Positions 16,454-25,045 of a DNA stretch of 64,000 bases are shown piece by piece (position 1 is the first letter of the stretch; every line of letters starts with the position of its first letter). The notes beneath the pieces are model-generated. The model was given only the letters and a program-made list of their open reading frames with translations, made no database searches and was not told the DNA's origin. The position numbers were made by a program, and so were the translations under genes. Origin of the DNA: Rubrobacter_A sp965214435 (GTDB lineage: Bacteria; Actinomycetota; Rubrobacteria; Rubrobacterales; Rubrobacteraceae); NCBI GenBank assembly GCA_965214435.1, contig OZ243960.1:620001-684000 (forward strand). The letters are read 5' to 3'.

Positions 16454-17320
16454 ACGGAGAACGAGAGGAACCGCTACGCGCGGGTGCGGGACCGGCAGAA
16501 GGCCGAGTGGGGAGCCGTCGCCCCCGGCTGGCAGCGCAACCGGGAGCGGATGACCGGCCCGGCGAGCGTCATTACGGAGCGGATGGTCGCGGCCTCCGGC
16601 GTACGCCCGGGAGATAAGGTACTGGACCTGGCTTGCGGGGTCGGGGACCCGGCGTTTACCCTGGCGGAAACTGTCGGTCCTTCGGGGCGGGTCCTCGGCC
16701 TCGACCTCTCACCCGAGATGGTAGCGGCGGCCTCCTCGTGGGCCGGGCAGCAAGGCGTCGAGAACGTCGAATTCCGCACTATAGAGAGCGAGCTGGACCT
16801 CGGCGTACCGGCGGAGAGTTTCGACGTCGCGACCTGCCGGCTCGGATTGCAGTTCATGCCGGACCCGGTGGCGGCTTTGCAGGAGGTACGGGCAGTACTA
16901 GAACCCGGCGGCCGGCTTGCGGCGAGCGTCTGGGGGGCCCCGGAGCGCAACCCGAACTTCACGGTGCCGATGGAAATTATCGGCCGCCACGCGGACCTCC
17001 CGCCGGAGCCCGGCGGCTCGCCCGGCATATTCGCCCTCTCGGACCCGGACGACCTGGAAGTTATCTTAAACACCGCGGGCTTTAACGACGTCCGGACGGA
17101 AGTCTTTAGAACGCCGGTCGTACAGGCGAAGAACCCGGAGAACTTCTGGTACGGCATCTCGACCATAGCCGGTCCGCTGGTCGCCCGGCTCGCCGCCCTT
17201 ACGGAGGAGCAGCGCCGGGAGATCCGGGAAGACGCCGTGGAAACCCTCGGCAAGATGTTCCCCGAAGGCCCGGTCGAGTTCGACGGCGAGGCGATCGTCG
17301 TCTCCGGAAACGCGCCGTAG
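16454..17320 (+). CDS. Class I SAM-dependent methyltransferase (UbiE-like), probable ACG start
   Basis: SAM-binding motif VLDLACGVGDPAFTLAE, acidic loop GLDLSPEMV and the FDVATCRLGLQFMPDP motif place it among UbiE/Methyltransf_11 enzymes. Substrate unknown. The first ordinary start is GTG at 16484, but no ribosome site precedes it. The frame stays open upstream, and ACG at 16454 sits 6 nt after AAAGGAG, giving N-terminus (T/M)ENERNRYARVRDRQKAEWG. I take this as the real start (288 residues); with GTG it would be 278 residues. Start confidence is moderate. Confidence 0.8.
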   Translation, partial: TENERNRYARVRDRQKAEWGAVAPGWQRNRERMTGPASVITERMVAASGVRPGDKVLDLACGVGDPAFTLAETVGPSGRVLGLDLSPEMVAAASSWAGQQGVENVEFRTIESELDLGVPAESFDVATCRLGLQFMPDPVAALQEVRAVLEPGGRLAASVWGAPERNPNFTVPMEIIGRHADLPPEPGGSPGIFALSDPDDLEVILNTAGFNDVRTEVFRTPVVQAKNPENFWYGISTIAGPLVARLAALTEEQRREIREDAVETLGKMFPEGPVEFDGEAIVVSGNAP

Positions 17321-17414
17321 GTAAATCAAAGCCCTGTAGAAGAGGTCCCCGGAGGTTAGTGGAAACCTCTTGAGGGTATACCTGCTGAACTATTACCCGA
17401 AAAGGGGGGTTGCC

Positions 17415-17933
17415 ATGTTCTTTGATAGCTGGTCGGTACTCGGCCGGACGCTAATCGTCGGTGTTCTGGCTTATCTGGCCCTGATCCTGCTTCTGCGGGT
17501 CTCCGGCAAGCGCACGCTCTCGAAGATGAATGCGTTCGACTTCGTAATAACGGTCGCCCTCGGCTCGACGCTGGCGACGGTGCTGCTATCCACGAGCGTA
17601 GCGCTGGCGCGGGGCATACTCGCCTTCGCGATCCTGATCTTCCTGCAACTCGCCATTACCTGGCTCTCGGTGCGCTCCCCGGCCGTCCGCCGCCTCGTAA
17701 AAGCCGAGCCGACCCTGCTCGTCCACAAAGGCAACCTCCTCCGCGGCGCGATGCGGAGCGAGCGGGTAACCGAAGACGAAGTCCTCGCCGCCCTCCGCAC
17801 CGGAGGCGTAGCCGCCATAGAAGACGTGGAAGCCCTGGTCCTCGAAACCGACAGCAGCTTCAGCGTCGTACCCAAACCGTCCGGTAACTCCGACTCCTCG
17901 CTCGCCAACGTCGCGAGAACCAGAGCCCGCTGA
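17415..17933 (+). CDS. DUF421 (YetF-like) membrane protein
   Basis: 172 residues from the ATG at 17415, which follows a G-rich ribosome site (aaaggggggt). Three membrane helices fill residues 5-85, with the conserved LLRVSGKRTLSKMNAFDFV and ITVALGSTLATVLLS stretches of the DUF421 family between helices 1 and 2. The soluble tail has LLVHKGNLLRGAMRSERVTEDEVLAALR, also family-typical. Function of the family is unknown, with links to spore and stress phenotypes in Bacillus. Its stop is 1 nt from the convergent DUF3616-like gene. Confidence 0.85.
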   Translation: MFFDSWSVLGRTLIVGVLAYLALILLLRVSGKRTLSKMNAFDFVITVALGSTLATVLLSTSVALARGILAFAILIFLQLAITWLSVRSPAVRRLVKAEPTLLVHKGNLLRGAMRSERVTEDEVLAALRTGGVAAIEDVEALVLETDSSFSVVPKPSGNSDSSLANVARTRAR

Positions 17934-17934
17934 C

Positions 17935-19032
17935 CTATCCCTCCAGCAGCCGTGTCAGGCGCAGGTGGACGCCCTCATCCTCGTCGGTGACGTAGAAGAA
18001 GTCCCCGTCCGCGGTAATAGCTATACCCTCGACCCGCGGAAGCTCCGGGAATTCCCGGACAAACTCCGCCTCAAGCTCCCCGGAGTGCTCATCTTGGGGC
18101 AGCGTGGCTCGGAAGTGGGTCGCCACGGTGTCGCGGCCGCCGGGGTAGTCTTCGAGCAGGACGCTGCCCTTCTCTTTGCTGTCGATGTTCCCGGTAACCA
18201 GGTGCAACTCGTCGCCGACGAGCGCGAGGTCCCGCACCCCGGCTATCTCCCCGTCCCGCCCGACGGCGTCAACCACCCAGAAACCCGTGACTTCGGGCAA
18301 CGCGTCGCCAGCCTCGAAAAGCCTCTCTATACCGGCTACCTCCACGACGAGAGGGCGGCCGTTTTCGGCTACCGGGAAGCGCAGGCCGAGGAGTAGCGAA
18401 CCGTTTTCGCGGAAAGCCGCGCCCTCGATGTTGACCGGGAAGTCGTCGTCGTGGACCAGCCCGTCCCAGCCCTTCTCCTTTTCGACCCCGCGGTGACGCG
18501 TCTGCGTAATAAGCGCCTCGTAGGAATTTTCCCCGAGCGGCAGGAGCGCCGGGCCGCTATTCTGGAAGGCGTCGTTAAGGAGACGGTGCAGAACGAAGCT
18601 CTCCCGGTAGACCTCTATACCGGCCACCGGGTCGTCGGTGGTGTGCTGTACGCTGTCTTCCCGGAACCGCCCGATAAACCCGCGTTTGGGCTGTAGCGGG
18701 CCGTCCTTGCTCCCGAAGTGCGATCCGAAGAGGTATACCCATCCGTCGTGGCGGGCGACGGCTTCGGTATCGTCCGTCTTGCCGGAGTTACCGACGAACG
18801 AGGTGTCGGCGTGGAGGCGTTCGATCTCCCAGCCCTCGTCAATATCCGCGCCACGCTGGTGCCCGATCACCGCTATACAGTCCCCGACATCCCCCTCGTC
18901 CAAGACCGCCCAGAACCCGACCTCCCACCCGTGCTCGTCCAGCAGCCGCCGGTTCTCCATCGTCAAAAGTCCCGAAGCTTCATTCGGGTGCAGGTTCAAA
19001 TCCAACTGGTGCAATCTATTGTCGCTTGGCAC
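17935..19032 (-). CDS. DUF3616-like predicted beta-propeller protein
   Basis: 365 residues, no signal peptide. It resembles DUF3616/esterase-like phytase proteins: NIEGAAFRENGSLLLGLRFP near residue 205 and VEGIAITADGDFFYVTDED near 340 are repeated blade motifs. HEWRL-type annotation is not possible; the function is unknown. It is read toward the DUF421 gene and has its own start region at 19032. Confidence 0.7.
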   Translation of the reverse strand: MPSDNRLHQLDLNLHPNEASGLLTMENRRLLDEHGWEVGFWAVLDEGDVGDCIAVIGHQRGADIDEGWEIERLHADTSFVGNSGKTDDTEAVARHDGWVYLFGSHFGSKDGPLQPKRGFIGRFREDSVQHTTDDPVAGIEVYRESFVLHRLLNDAFQNSGPALLPLGENSYEALITQTRHRGVEKEKGWDGLVHDDDFPVNIEGAAFRENGSLLLGLRFPVAENGRPLVVEVAGIERLFEAGDALPEVTGFWVVDAVGRDGEIAGVRDLALVGDELHLVTGNIDSKEKGSVLLEDYPGGRDTVATHFRATLPQDEHSGELEAEFVREFPELPRVEGIAITADGDFFYVTDEDEGVHLRLTRLLEG

Positions 19033-19115
19033 GAGTGTCTCCTTCAGTGTCTAACGTGGTTATAGGCAACAGCATACACGAAGCATCTCAAACGTCTTTA
19101 ATGTAAATTTAGGCT

Positions 19116-19970
19116 GTGGCAGAAAGGGTCTTCGGGCACACACCAGGATACCCGGAAGGTAGCCGCTTCGGCTCAAGGGCAGATTTGTCAGAAGCCGGAG
19201 TCCATCGGCCGCTAATTGCTGGCATCTCCGGTAGCGAAAAGGAGGGTGCGGACTCGCTCGTGCTCTCTGGCGGCTATGAGGATGATCAAGACCTGGGCGA
19301 AGAGATTATCTACACAGGACACGGCGGCCGGGACGCCGATACGGGCAAACAGACCTCGCACCAGAAGTTGACTAGAGGAAACCTCGCGCTCGCATTTAAC
19401 AACCTCAATGGTCTACCCGTGCGTGTGATCCCGGGTGACAAACTCAACTCTTCATACACACCCCGCAGCGGCTATCGCTACGACGGCCTGTACGCGGTGG
19501 ACGACTACTGGCAAGAGGTCGGCCGGTCCGGTTTTCGTGTCTGGCGCTACCGGCTCTTGAAGCTGTCGCAGGGCCCGTCCTACTCGTCTACTGTCGCCGA
19601 AGCGCCCGGCGACTACTCCGTTCCCCGCCGTGAGGTAACTGTACTGCGCGTCGTGCGCGATACTGCACAGGCCCGTCGGATAAAAGCCCTCTACGGACAC
19701 TACTGTCAGATGTGTAATGTCCGGTTAGAAACTCCCGCCGGTCCGTATGCCGAGGCAGCGCATATCCGGCCGCTCGGAGCACCCCACAATGGCCCCGACA
19801 CGGCGGACAACATACTCTGCCTCTGCCCGAACCATCACGTTCTATTTGACCACGGTGGTGTATCCATAGACAACGACTTTTCATTGATCGGGGCGCCGGG
19901 ATCTCTAACAAGGCATCCGCGCCATCAGATCAACGAAGTATATTTACGGTACCGACGTGAACGCTACTGA
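19116..19970 (+). CDS. SRA (YDG)-HNH endonuclease, predicted modification-dependent restriction enzyme
   Basis: 284 residues in two domains. Residues 1-160 form an SRA/YDG domain: FGHTPGYPEGSRFGSRADLSEAGVHRP, the GIYTGHGG-like IIYTGHGGRD and SGYRYDGLYAVDDYW containing the YDG motif. Residues 190-270 form an HNH domain with CQMCN, AAHIRPLG, the central N of TADNILCLCPNHHVLFDHGG and its histidines. Such SRA-HNH proteins bind 5-methyl- or hydroxymethylcytosine and cut the DNA (type IV restriction). Start is GTG 19116 with a weak ribosome site. It stands next to a toxin-antitoxin pair. Confidence 0.88.
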   Translation: MAERVFGHTPGYPEGSRFGSRADLSEAGVHRPLIAGISGSEKEGADSLVLSGGYEDDQDLGEEIIYTGHGGRDADTGKQTSHQKLTRGNLALAFNNLNGLPVRVIPGDKLNSSYTPRSGYRYDGLYAVDDYWQEVGRSGFRVWRYRLLKLSQGPSYSSTVAEAPGDYSVPRREVTVLRVVRDTAQARRIKALYGHYCQMCNVRLETPAGPYAEAAHIRPLGAPHNGPDTADNILCLCPNHHVLFDHGGVSIDNDFSLIGAPGSLTRHPRHQINEVYLRYRRERY

Positions 19971-19999
19971 GCGAATTATCAGTAATTATAAAAATTCGA

Positions 20000-20350
20000 T
20001 TACCCGAGCCATCGTACCTGGTTCCGCCACTCCTCCTGGCTCATGGTAGCGAGCAAACCTTTGAGGCCCCGGATGATCCTGCCGAATTGCTCGTGCCGCA
20101 CGCTCGGCGAGAGCATTATCAAACCCGCATGTGTCCTACCGTTAGCAGTCCATTGTCGGGCCAGAGGCTCGAAGTCTCTAACATTGGAAGTTACGAAAAC
20201 TCTTCCTTCGAGTGCCGCCATCTCGAATAGGACAGGGTCTTCGGCTCCTTCCAACTCATGGGAGTCTGCGGCCTTTACATCGTGGCCCGCGTCTCGAAGA
20301 GGGTTTCCTATCCTGCGACCGGAGATGTGAGCATCCAAGAAGATCCTCAA
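20000..20350 (-). CDS. DUF5615 family PIN-like toxin
   Basis: 116 residues. N-terminal MRIFLDAHISGRRIGNPLRDAGHDV and the FVTSNVRDFEPLARQW strand-loop are typical of the DUF5615/Mut7-C-like PIN relatives, with acidic residues at Asp6, the EDP turn near 40 and Asp in NVRDF. The start is TTG 20350 behind aaggggttgc. The upstream gene (16-nt gap) encodes the DUF433-containing antitoxin, giving a standard toxin-antitoxin pair with the antitoxin first. Confidence 0.75.
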   Translation of the reverse strand: MRIFLDAHISGRRIGNPLRDAGHDVKAADSHELEGAEDPVLFEMAALEGRVFVTSNVRDFEPLARQWTANGRTHAGLIMLSPSVRHEQFGRIIRGLKGLLATMSQEEWRNQVRWLG

Positions 20351-20365
20351 GCAACCCCTTGCCCT

Positions 20366-20848
20366 TTATGGTAAGGGAAAAAATAACTCGGGGTTGCCGC
20401 TGCGCCACTCCTCTTCAATCTTGCGGTTCTCCACGATCCTTCGGTCTATTTCTTCGGGGTATGTCCCGTAATAGGCGAGCGCCAGGTCGAGAGCCTTCTC
20501 CGGAATATTCGTCTCCTCTAGCAATCTTTTGCGTCCGAGAGCCCGGTACTCCTCGACAACCTCCCAAACGTCGAGACCAGCCCACGGTACCCAAACCCTC
20601 CGGTCGTTTTCAGGGCCGCGAAACGCCACACCGATAAACCTTTGGGACCGCGACTTCTCCGCGGCCAGGGACGCGGAGAAGCTTCTTTTCCCTTCGAGAC
20701 GCCGGCCCAAGTTAGTGCGCACGAACTCCTCGTCTTCAATGAGGCGTCGCCTGCGGCGCCTTTCCTTCTCACGAGAACGCCTCTGCGCCGAAGAGGCGGC
20801 ACGCCTTACGGCCACTGCTGCACTCTTCGCCATTTCTAGTAAACTCAT
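20366..20848 (-). CDS. DUF433-domain antitoxin partner of the DUF5615 toxin
   Basis: 160 residues. The C-terminal third (VWEVVEEYRALG to ALDLALAYYGTYPEEIDRRI) matches the DUF433 winged-helix antitoxin pattern. The N-terminus is long and very basic (REKERRRRRRLIEDEE), perhaps for DNA binding. It is the first gene of the pair. Such antitoxins bind and silence the PIN-like toxin and repress their own promoter. Confidence 0.7.
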   Translation of the reverse strand: MSLLEMAKSAAVAVRRAASSAQRRSREKERRRRRRLIEDEEFVRTNLGRRLEGKRSFSASLAAEKSRSQRFIGVAFRGPENDRRVWVPWAGLDVWEVVEEYRALGRKRLLEETNIPEKALDLALAYYGTYPEEIDRRIVENRKIEEEWRSGNPELFFPLP

Positions 20849-21051
20849 CTTTCCTGCCTTCCGGCAACCACAGCGTACTCGCCACCTTAGTAATATCTGG
20901 TGCCCTCAGACTACTTTTTCGGACCTAGTTGACTGAAGTCTACTCCTTACGCCTCAACCCGTACAGGTTAACCCGGTTACCGATATCTACCCGGCCGCTC
21001 CAGACAGCAAGCGTTCTTCATCTAACGGTCGACTATGGCTGTTTGGCAGCC

Positions 21052-21648
21052 TCAGTCCTTCTGCAACACTCGCGGCCTGAACGAAGGCCGCGACTTCTCG
21101 AACTCTTCTAGCTCGTCCTCGTGGGTCAGTGTCAGGCTTATGTCGTCGAGGCCGTTTAAGAGGCGGTGGCGGGTGAAGTCGTCCATTTCAAACTCTTCTT
21201 CGACGCCGGGGCCTGTTACGGTGCGGGCTTCAAGGTCTACCGCTACCACCGCTTCGGGGTCTTTGCGGGTCTCTTCTAAAAGCTTCTTTACCGACGTTTC
21301 GGGTAGCTCTACCGCCAGAAGCCCGATCTTGGCGCAGTTGTTCTTGAAGATGTCGGCGAAGGACGGCGCTACGACCGCGCTGAAACCGTAGTCTTGGATG
21401 GCCCAGGGGGCGTGCTCCCGGCTGGACCCCGAGCCGAAGTTTTCCCCGGCCAAGAGCACCTTCGCCCCGACGTGCTCGGTCCGGTTCATCACGAAGTCCG
21501 GGTCCTCGCGCCACTCCTGGAACAGGAACTGCCCGAAGCCGGTGCGCTCTATGCGCTTGAGAGCATCGCTCGGTACGATCTGGTCGGTGTCCACGTCCGA
21601 ATACCCTAGAGGCAACGCCTTCCCCTCGACACGGCTTACAGGCTCCAC
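21052..21648 (-). CDS. leuD: 3-isopropylmalate dehydratase small subunit
   Basis: 198 residues, the aconitase swivel domain. SDVDTDQIVPSDALK near the N-terminus and GENFGSGSSREHAPWAIQDYGF near 70-90 are diagnostic. With LeuC it isomerises 2- to 3-isopropylmalate in leucine synthesis. The GTG start overlaps the leuC stop (TAGTG), and the ribosome site ggaggtg lies within the leuC end, so the two are coupled. It is the last gene of a methyltransferase-leuC-leuD operon. Confidence 0.96.
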   Translation of the reverse strand: MEPVSRVEGKALPLGYSDVDTDQIVPSDALKRIERTGFGQFLFQEWREDPDFVMNRTEHVGAKVLLAGENFGSGSSREHAPWAIQDYGFSAVVAPSFADIFKNNCAKIGLLAVELPETSVKKLLEETRKDPEAVVAVDLEARTVTGPGVEEEFEMDDFTRHRLLNGLDDISLTLTHEDELEEFEKSRPSFRPRVLQKD

Positions 21649-23054
21649 TAGCTCACCTCCATTGGGACGCCAAGCTCCGACGGTGAGGCGAACCTACCCA
21701 TCACAGCGGTCGCCGCCGCCACTGCCGGGCTGACGAGGTGGGTGCGCCCGCCCTTACCCTGCCGGCCCTCGAAGTTACGGTTACTGGTAGAGGCGCACCG
21801 CTCTCCGGGGGCCAGGATGTCCGGGTTCATGCCGAGGCACATCGAGCAGCCCGCGTCCCGCCACTCGAAACCGGCTCCCGTGAATATTTCGTCCAGCCCC
21901 TCCTCTTCGGCCTGCTGCTTGACCCGCATCGAACCCGGCACGACGAGCGCCCGGATGCCGTCTTTTACCTTCTGGCCTTCGAGTATGGAGGCGGCAAGCC
22001 GGAGGTCCTCTATGCGGGCGTTGGTGCAGGAGCCGAGGAACACGGTATCCACCTCGATGTCCCGTATTTTGGTTCCGGGTGTTAGCGCCATGTACTTTAG
22101 CGCCCGCTCGTGGCCCTCGGTCTCGGGCTCCGGGACCGCATCGTCCAGGCCGACGGTCTGTGCCGGGGTCGTTCCCCACGAGACGTAGGGCACGAGGTCT
22201 TCGGCCTGTATGACGACTTCTTTGTCGAACTTTGCGCCCTCGTCGGTCTTGAGCGATGTCCAGTCTTCGAGTGCGGCGTCCCAGTCCTCGCCTTTCGGGG
22301 CGTGCGGACGGTCTTTCACGTACTCAAAGGTTTTTTCGTCGGGGGCTACGAGGCCGGCGCGGGCGCCGCCTTCTATGGACATGTTGCAGACCGTCATCCG
22401 GCCCTCCATGGAGAGCGACCGGATCACCTCTCCCCGGTACTCGATCACGTGCCCGACCCCGCCGCCGGTCCCTATCCTGTTCAGAATACCGAGCATGACG
22501 TCCTTGGCCGTGAGCCCCGCCGGAAGCTCGCCCTCGACCGTTACGGCCATCGTCTTCGGCCGCCGCTGCTGCAAGGTCTGGGTTGCCAAGACATGCTCGA
22601 CCTCGCTGGTCCCAATACCGAAAGCGAGCGCTCCGAACGCCCCGTGCGTCGAGGTGTGGGAGTCGCCGCACACAATGGTCATCCCCGGCTGCGTAATGCC
22701 CATCTCCGGCCCGATGACGTGTACTATCCCCTGCCCGATGGTCCCCATCTTGTGCAACTGGACCCCGAACTCCTCGCAGTTGTTGGAGAGAGCCTCCATC
22801 TGCTTGGCCGAGACCTCGTCCTCTACCGGCTTGTCCGCGCCCCACGTCGGCACATTGTGGTCCATCGTCGCCAGCGTGAGGTCCGGGCGGCGCACCTTAC
22901 GACCGGCGAGCCGGAGACCCTCGAACGCCTGCGGCGACGTCACTTCGTGCACCAGGTGCAGATCCACGTACAACAGGTCCGGCTCGCCCTCCACGCTCCG
23001 CACCACGTGCCGCTCCCACAGCTTCTCCGCCAGCGTCTTCGGCTTCTCACTCAT
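21648..23054 (-). CDS. leuC: 3-isopropylmalate dehydratase large subunit
   Basis: 468 residues. The iron-sulfur cluster cysteines are visible in VFLGSCTNARIEDL (near residue 345) and in AGCSMCLGMNPD (two Cys near 407-410). GDSHTSTHGAFGALAFGIGTSEVEHVLATQTL near 131-160 is typical. It holds the 4Fe-4S cluster that catalyses the dehydration/hydration. It starts 6 nt after a methyltransferase gene and overlaps leuD by one base. Confidence 0.97.
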   Translation of the reverse strand: MSEKPKTLAEKLWERHVVRSVEGEPDLLYVDLHLVHEVTSPQAFEGLRLAGRKVRRPDLTLATMDHNVPTWGADKPVEDEVSAKQMEALSNNCEEFGVQLHKMGTIGQGIVHVIGPEMGITQPGMTIVCGDSHTSTHGAFGALAFGIGTSEVEHVLATQTLQQRRPKTMAVTVEGELPAGLTAKDVMLGILNRIGTGGGVGHVIEYRGEVIRSLSMEGRMTVCNMSIEGGARAGLVAPDEKTFEYVKDRPHAPKGEDWDAALEDWTSLKTDEGAKFDKEVVIQAEDLVPYVSWGTTPAQTVGLDDAVPEPETEGHERALKYMALTPGTKIRDIEVDTVFLGSCTNARIEDLRLAASILEGQKVKDGIRALVVPGSMRVKQQAEEEGLDEIFTGAGFEWRDAGCSMCLGMNPDILAPGERCASTSNRNFEGRQGKGGRTHLVSPAVAAATAVMGRFASPSELGVPMEVS

Positions 23055-23060
23055 AGGCTA

Positions 23061-23795
23061 CTAGTTCCTTTCCTGTCCGTAGGACGGCTTGCGGCCACCG
23101 TACACCGCGAAGCGGTAGTTCTTGTAAGCGCAATCCACCTGCTCAAAACTCAGTTCTCTCAGCCACACTAGCTGCTCTTCTAGAGTATCTTGCCGGTCCT
23201 CTTTCATGCGGGAGAGGGAGTCGGCCAGGTCTTTCTCCGCAACACCATTCTCGCGTACCTGTTGCAGCCACACCTCTCTATAGCGCTCTTCGAGCTCCGG
23301 CGTCGGACCTAAAACCTGATCCCCATTCACAAAAATCCCGCCGTCCGCCAGCACATCGAACACCTTCCCGAAAAGCTTCTTCTTGTCTTCCCCGGAGAGG
23401 TGATGAATGGCGAGTGCGGAGACGACTGCCTCGTACCCGTCCGGGACCTTCGGCAACGGCTCCTCCGCGAAGTCCAGCACCCGAAACTCGAAACGTTCCG
23501 CAACCAAAGGCTCATCCGCAAACCGCTCCTCCGCCCGGGAAAGCATCTCCTCTGAGGCGTCAACCAGCGTGAAACGCGCACCCGGAAAAGCTTCGGAGAC
23601 CAGCGCGCCAGACAATCCCGTACCAGCCCCGAGGTCCAGCACCCGGAACTCCCCGTCCCGTCCCCGCGACAGCGATAGCTCCCCGACGAGCGCACCGTAG
23701 AAGCCGTCGAAGTCCGGGACTAACTGACGCCGCGCCCGGTCGTAGCCGGAAGCCGTCGCGTCGAACGAAGCTCTTGCACCCGAGCCGGAAGTCAC
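23061..23795 (-). CDS. Class I SAM-dependent methyltransferase at the head of the leuCD operon
   Basis: 244 residues. Motif I VLDLGAGTGLSGALV near 50-60, acidic loop LVDASEEML, and AVVSALAIHHL as motif II are those of the Methyltransf_25/trans-aconitate methyltransferase-like group. The gene starts with GTG at 23795 and ends 6 nt before leuC, so it is part of the leucine operon. In Streptomyces and corynebacteria leuC directly faces the IclR gene without such an insertion. A trans-aconitate or leucine-intermediate methylase can be imagined, but nothing proves it. Confidence 0.8.
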   Translation of the reverse strand: MTSGSGARASFDATASGYDRARRQLVPDFDGFYGALVGELSLSRGRDGEFRVLDLGAGTGLSGALVSEAFPGARFTLVDASEEMLSRAEERFADEPLVAERFEFRVLDFAEEPLPKVPDGYEAVVSALAIHHLSGEDKKKLFGKVFDVLADGGIFVNGDQVLGPTPELEERYREVWLQQVRENGVAEKDLADSLSRMKEDRQDTLEEQLVWLRELSFEQVDCAYKNYRFAVYGGRKPSYGQERN

Positions 23796-23824
23796 TTGTT
23801 TTGTCTCACATTTTGAGATATGCT
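23796..23824 (+). promoter_or_regulatory. Promoter and operator palindrome of the NdgR-type regulator
   Basis: Plus strand: -35 TTGTTT at 23796-23801, 17-bp spacer, -10 TATGCT at 23819-23824, then six bases and the ATG at 23831 (leaderless). Inside the spacer lies the inverted repeat TCTCA-N5-TGAGA (23804-23818), extendable with one mismatch to 23802-23820. It is also 9 nt upstream of the GTG of the divergent methyltransferase-leuCD operon, so one site could control both directions. Confidence 0.7.
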
Positions 23825-23830
23825 GTTCAT

Positions 23831-24547
23831 ATGCTGGATAGTGTAGACGATAAACGGTCCGGGGGCAAGGAGCCGGCGAGCGGGGTCGGGGTATTGGACA
23901 AGGCGGTTGGTATCCTGGCGTTTCTGGCGTCGGACGGTCCGGCGAGCCTGGCGGGGGTCGTGGAGGGAACGGGGATACCGCGTCCGACGGCTTACCGGCT
24001 GTTGAGCGCGCTGGAGGTGCATCACCTGGTGGCGCGGGCGGGCGGGCGGTACTCGCCGGGGTTGCGGCTCTTGGGGTGGGGGAACCGGGCGGTTGCTGGT
24101 GGAGGTTGGATCGAGGCTTCCCAACCCGCCCTCGAAGCCCTGCGCGACACGACCGGCGAGAGCACGCAACTCTACATAAGAGAGGGCGACGACCGGGTTT
24201 GCGTCGCGTCCGCCGAGCGGGCGGCGGGTCTCAGGGACACGGTACCGGTCGGGGCGGTGATGCCGCTGTCATTGGGTTCGGCGGGGAAAGTATTGCTGGC
24301 GTGGTTGGAGAAAGGTTCTGGAAAGCCGGAGCTACCCGAGGTCCGGAAGCGGGGTTGGGCGGAGAGCGTGGCCGAGCGGGAAGAGGGGGTTGCCAGCGTG
24401 AGCGCGCCGGTCTTCCGGGACGGGAGGGTGGAGGCAGCGGTAAGCGTCAGCGGTCCCATCGCCCGGCTCGGAGAAAATCCCGGGGAGCGGCTTTCGGCCG
24501 CGGTCCTCGGCGCGGCCCGGGAGATCGGGGAGTCGGTGCGCTCGTAG
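23831..24547 (+). CDS. ndgR: IclR family transcriptional regulator, NdgR/LtbR-like
   Basis: 238 residues from ATG 23831. The N-terminal helix-turn-helix (VLDKAVGILAFLASDGPASLAGVVEGTGIPRPTAYRLLSALE) and the GAF-like effector domain (LYIREGDDRVCVAS to GSAGKVLLAW) fit the IclR family. The SGVGVLDKA start and the position facing leuCD are those of NdgR of Streptomyces and LtbR of Corynebacterium, which control leucine biosynthesis. A longer frame from 23774 would overlap the facing gene and run through the promoter, so it was not chosen. Confidence 0.85.
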   Translation: MLDSVDDKRSGGKEPASGVGVLDKAVGILAFLASDGPASLAGVVEGTGIPRPTAYRLLSALEVHHLVARAGGRYSPGLRLLGWGNRAVAGGGWIEASQPALEALRDTTGESTQLYIREGDDRVCVASAERAAGLRDTVPVGAVMPLSLGSAGKVLLAWLEKGSGKPELPEVRKRGWAESVAEREEGVASVSAPVFRDGRVEAAVSVSGPIARLGENPGERLSAAVLGAAREIGESVRS

Positions 24548-24697
24548 GTCCCTAATGGTGGGGTTGTACTAGCTTATCCTCTATCTCCGGGGCTAGAGCG
24601 TTACATCTGGCAAGACCGGGGATTACGGGCTTTAAGGTTCCTGGACCTGGTTTTTGGGTAGGTGGTTCCGGAATGCAGTACAGAGAAAGGTCGGAAC

Positions 24698-25009
24698 TTG
24701 ATCGTAGCCGAAATAAGCATCGCCCCGCTCGGTGCGGAGTCCACGAGCGTCAGCCGGTACGTAGCGGCCGCCGTCCAGGCGTTGGAGACTTCCGGTTTGA
24801 AGTGCTCGCTGGGACCGATGGGAACAACGGTAGAGGCGGAGACCGTGGAGGAAGTCTGTGCCGCGCTGGCAAAGGCGCAGGCCGCCGTCTTCGAGCTGGG
24901 GATCGAGCGGGCGTACACCGTTGTAAAGATGGACGAGCGGAGAGATAGCAACCGCGCCTCCGAAGATATGGTAAACGCCGTCCGGGAGAATATAGCAGGC
25001 ACCCGCTAG
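24698..25009 (+). CDS. MTH1187/YkoF family thiamine-binding protein
   Basis: 103 residues from TTG 24698, which follows agaaagg by 7 nt and gives the usual N-terminus MIVAEISIAPLG. TSVSRYVAAAVQALE, the GPMGTTVEAETVEEV segment and AYTVVKMDERRD are family-typical. These small ferredoxin-like proteins bind thiamine or thiamine-like ligands and occur in the cytoplasm. No thiamine transport genes or TPP riboswitch are near. The frame is open to GTG 24662, but the extra residues do not fit the family. Confidence 0.85.
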   Translation: MIVAEISIAPLGAESTSVSRYVAAAVQALETSGLKCSLGPMGTTVEAETVEEVCAALAKAQAAVFELGIERAYTVVKMDERRDSNRASEDMVNAVRENIAGTR

Positions 25010-25045
25010 TTACCCGCCGGCACATCCAGCCCGGACTCTATTCGC

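Noticed and set aside
22110..23171. Long plus-strand frame (353 codons) over leuC
   Set aside because: Antisense shadow of leuC caused by high-GC codon bias; no protein family features.
24548..24697. Possible TPP riboswitch before the thiamine-binding protein gene
   Set aside because: No CTGAGA or other thi-box core is present.
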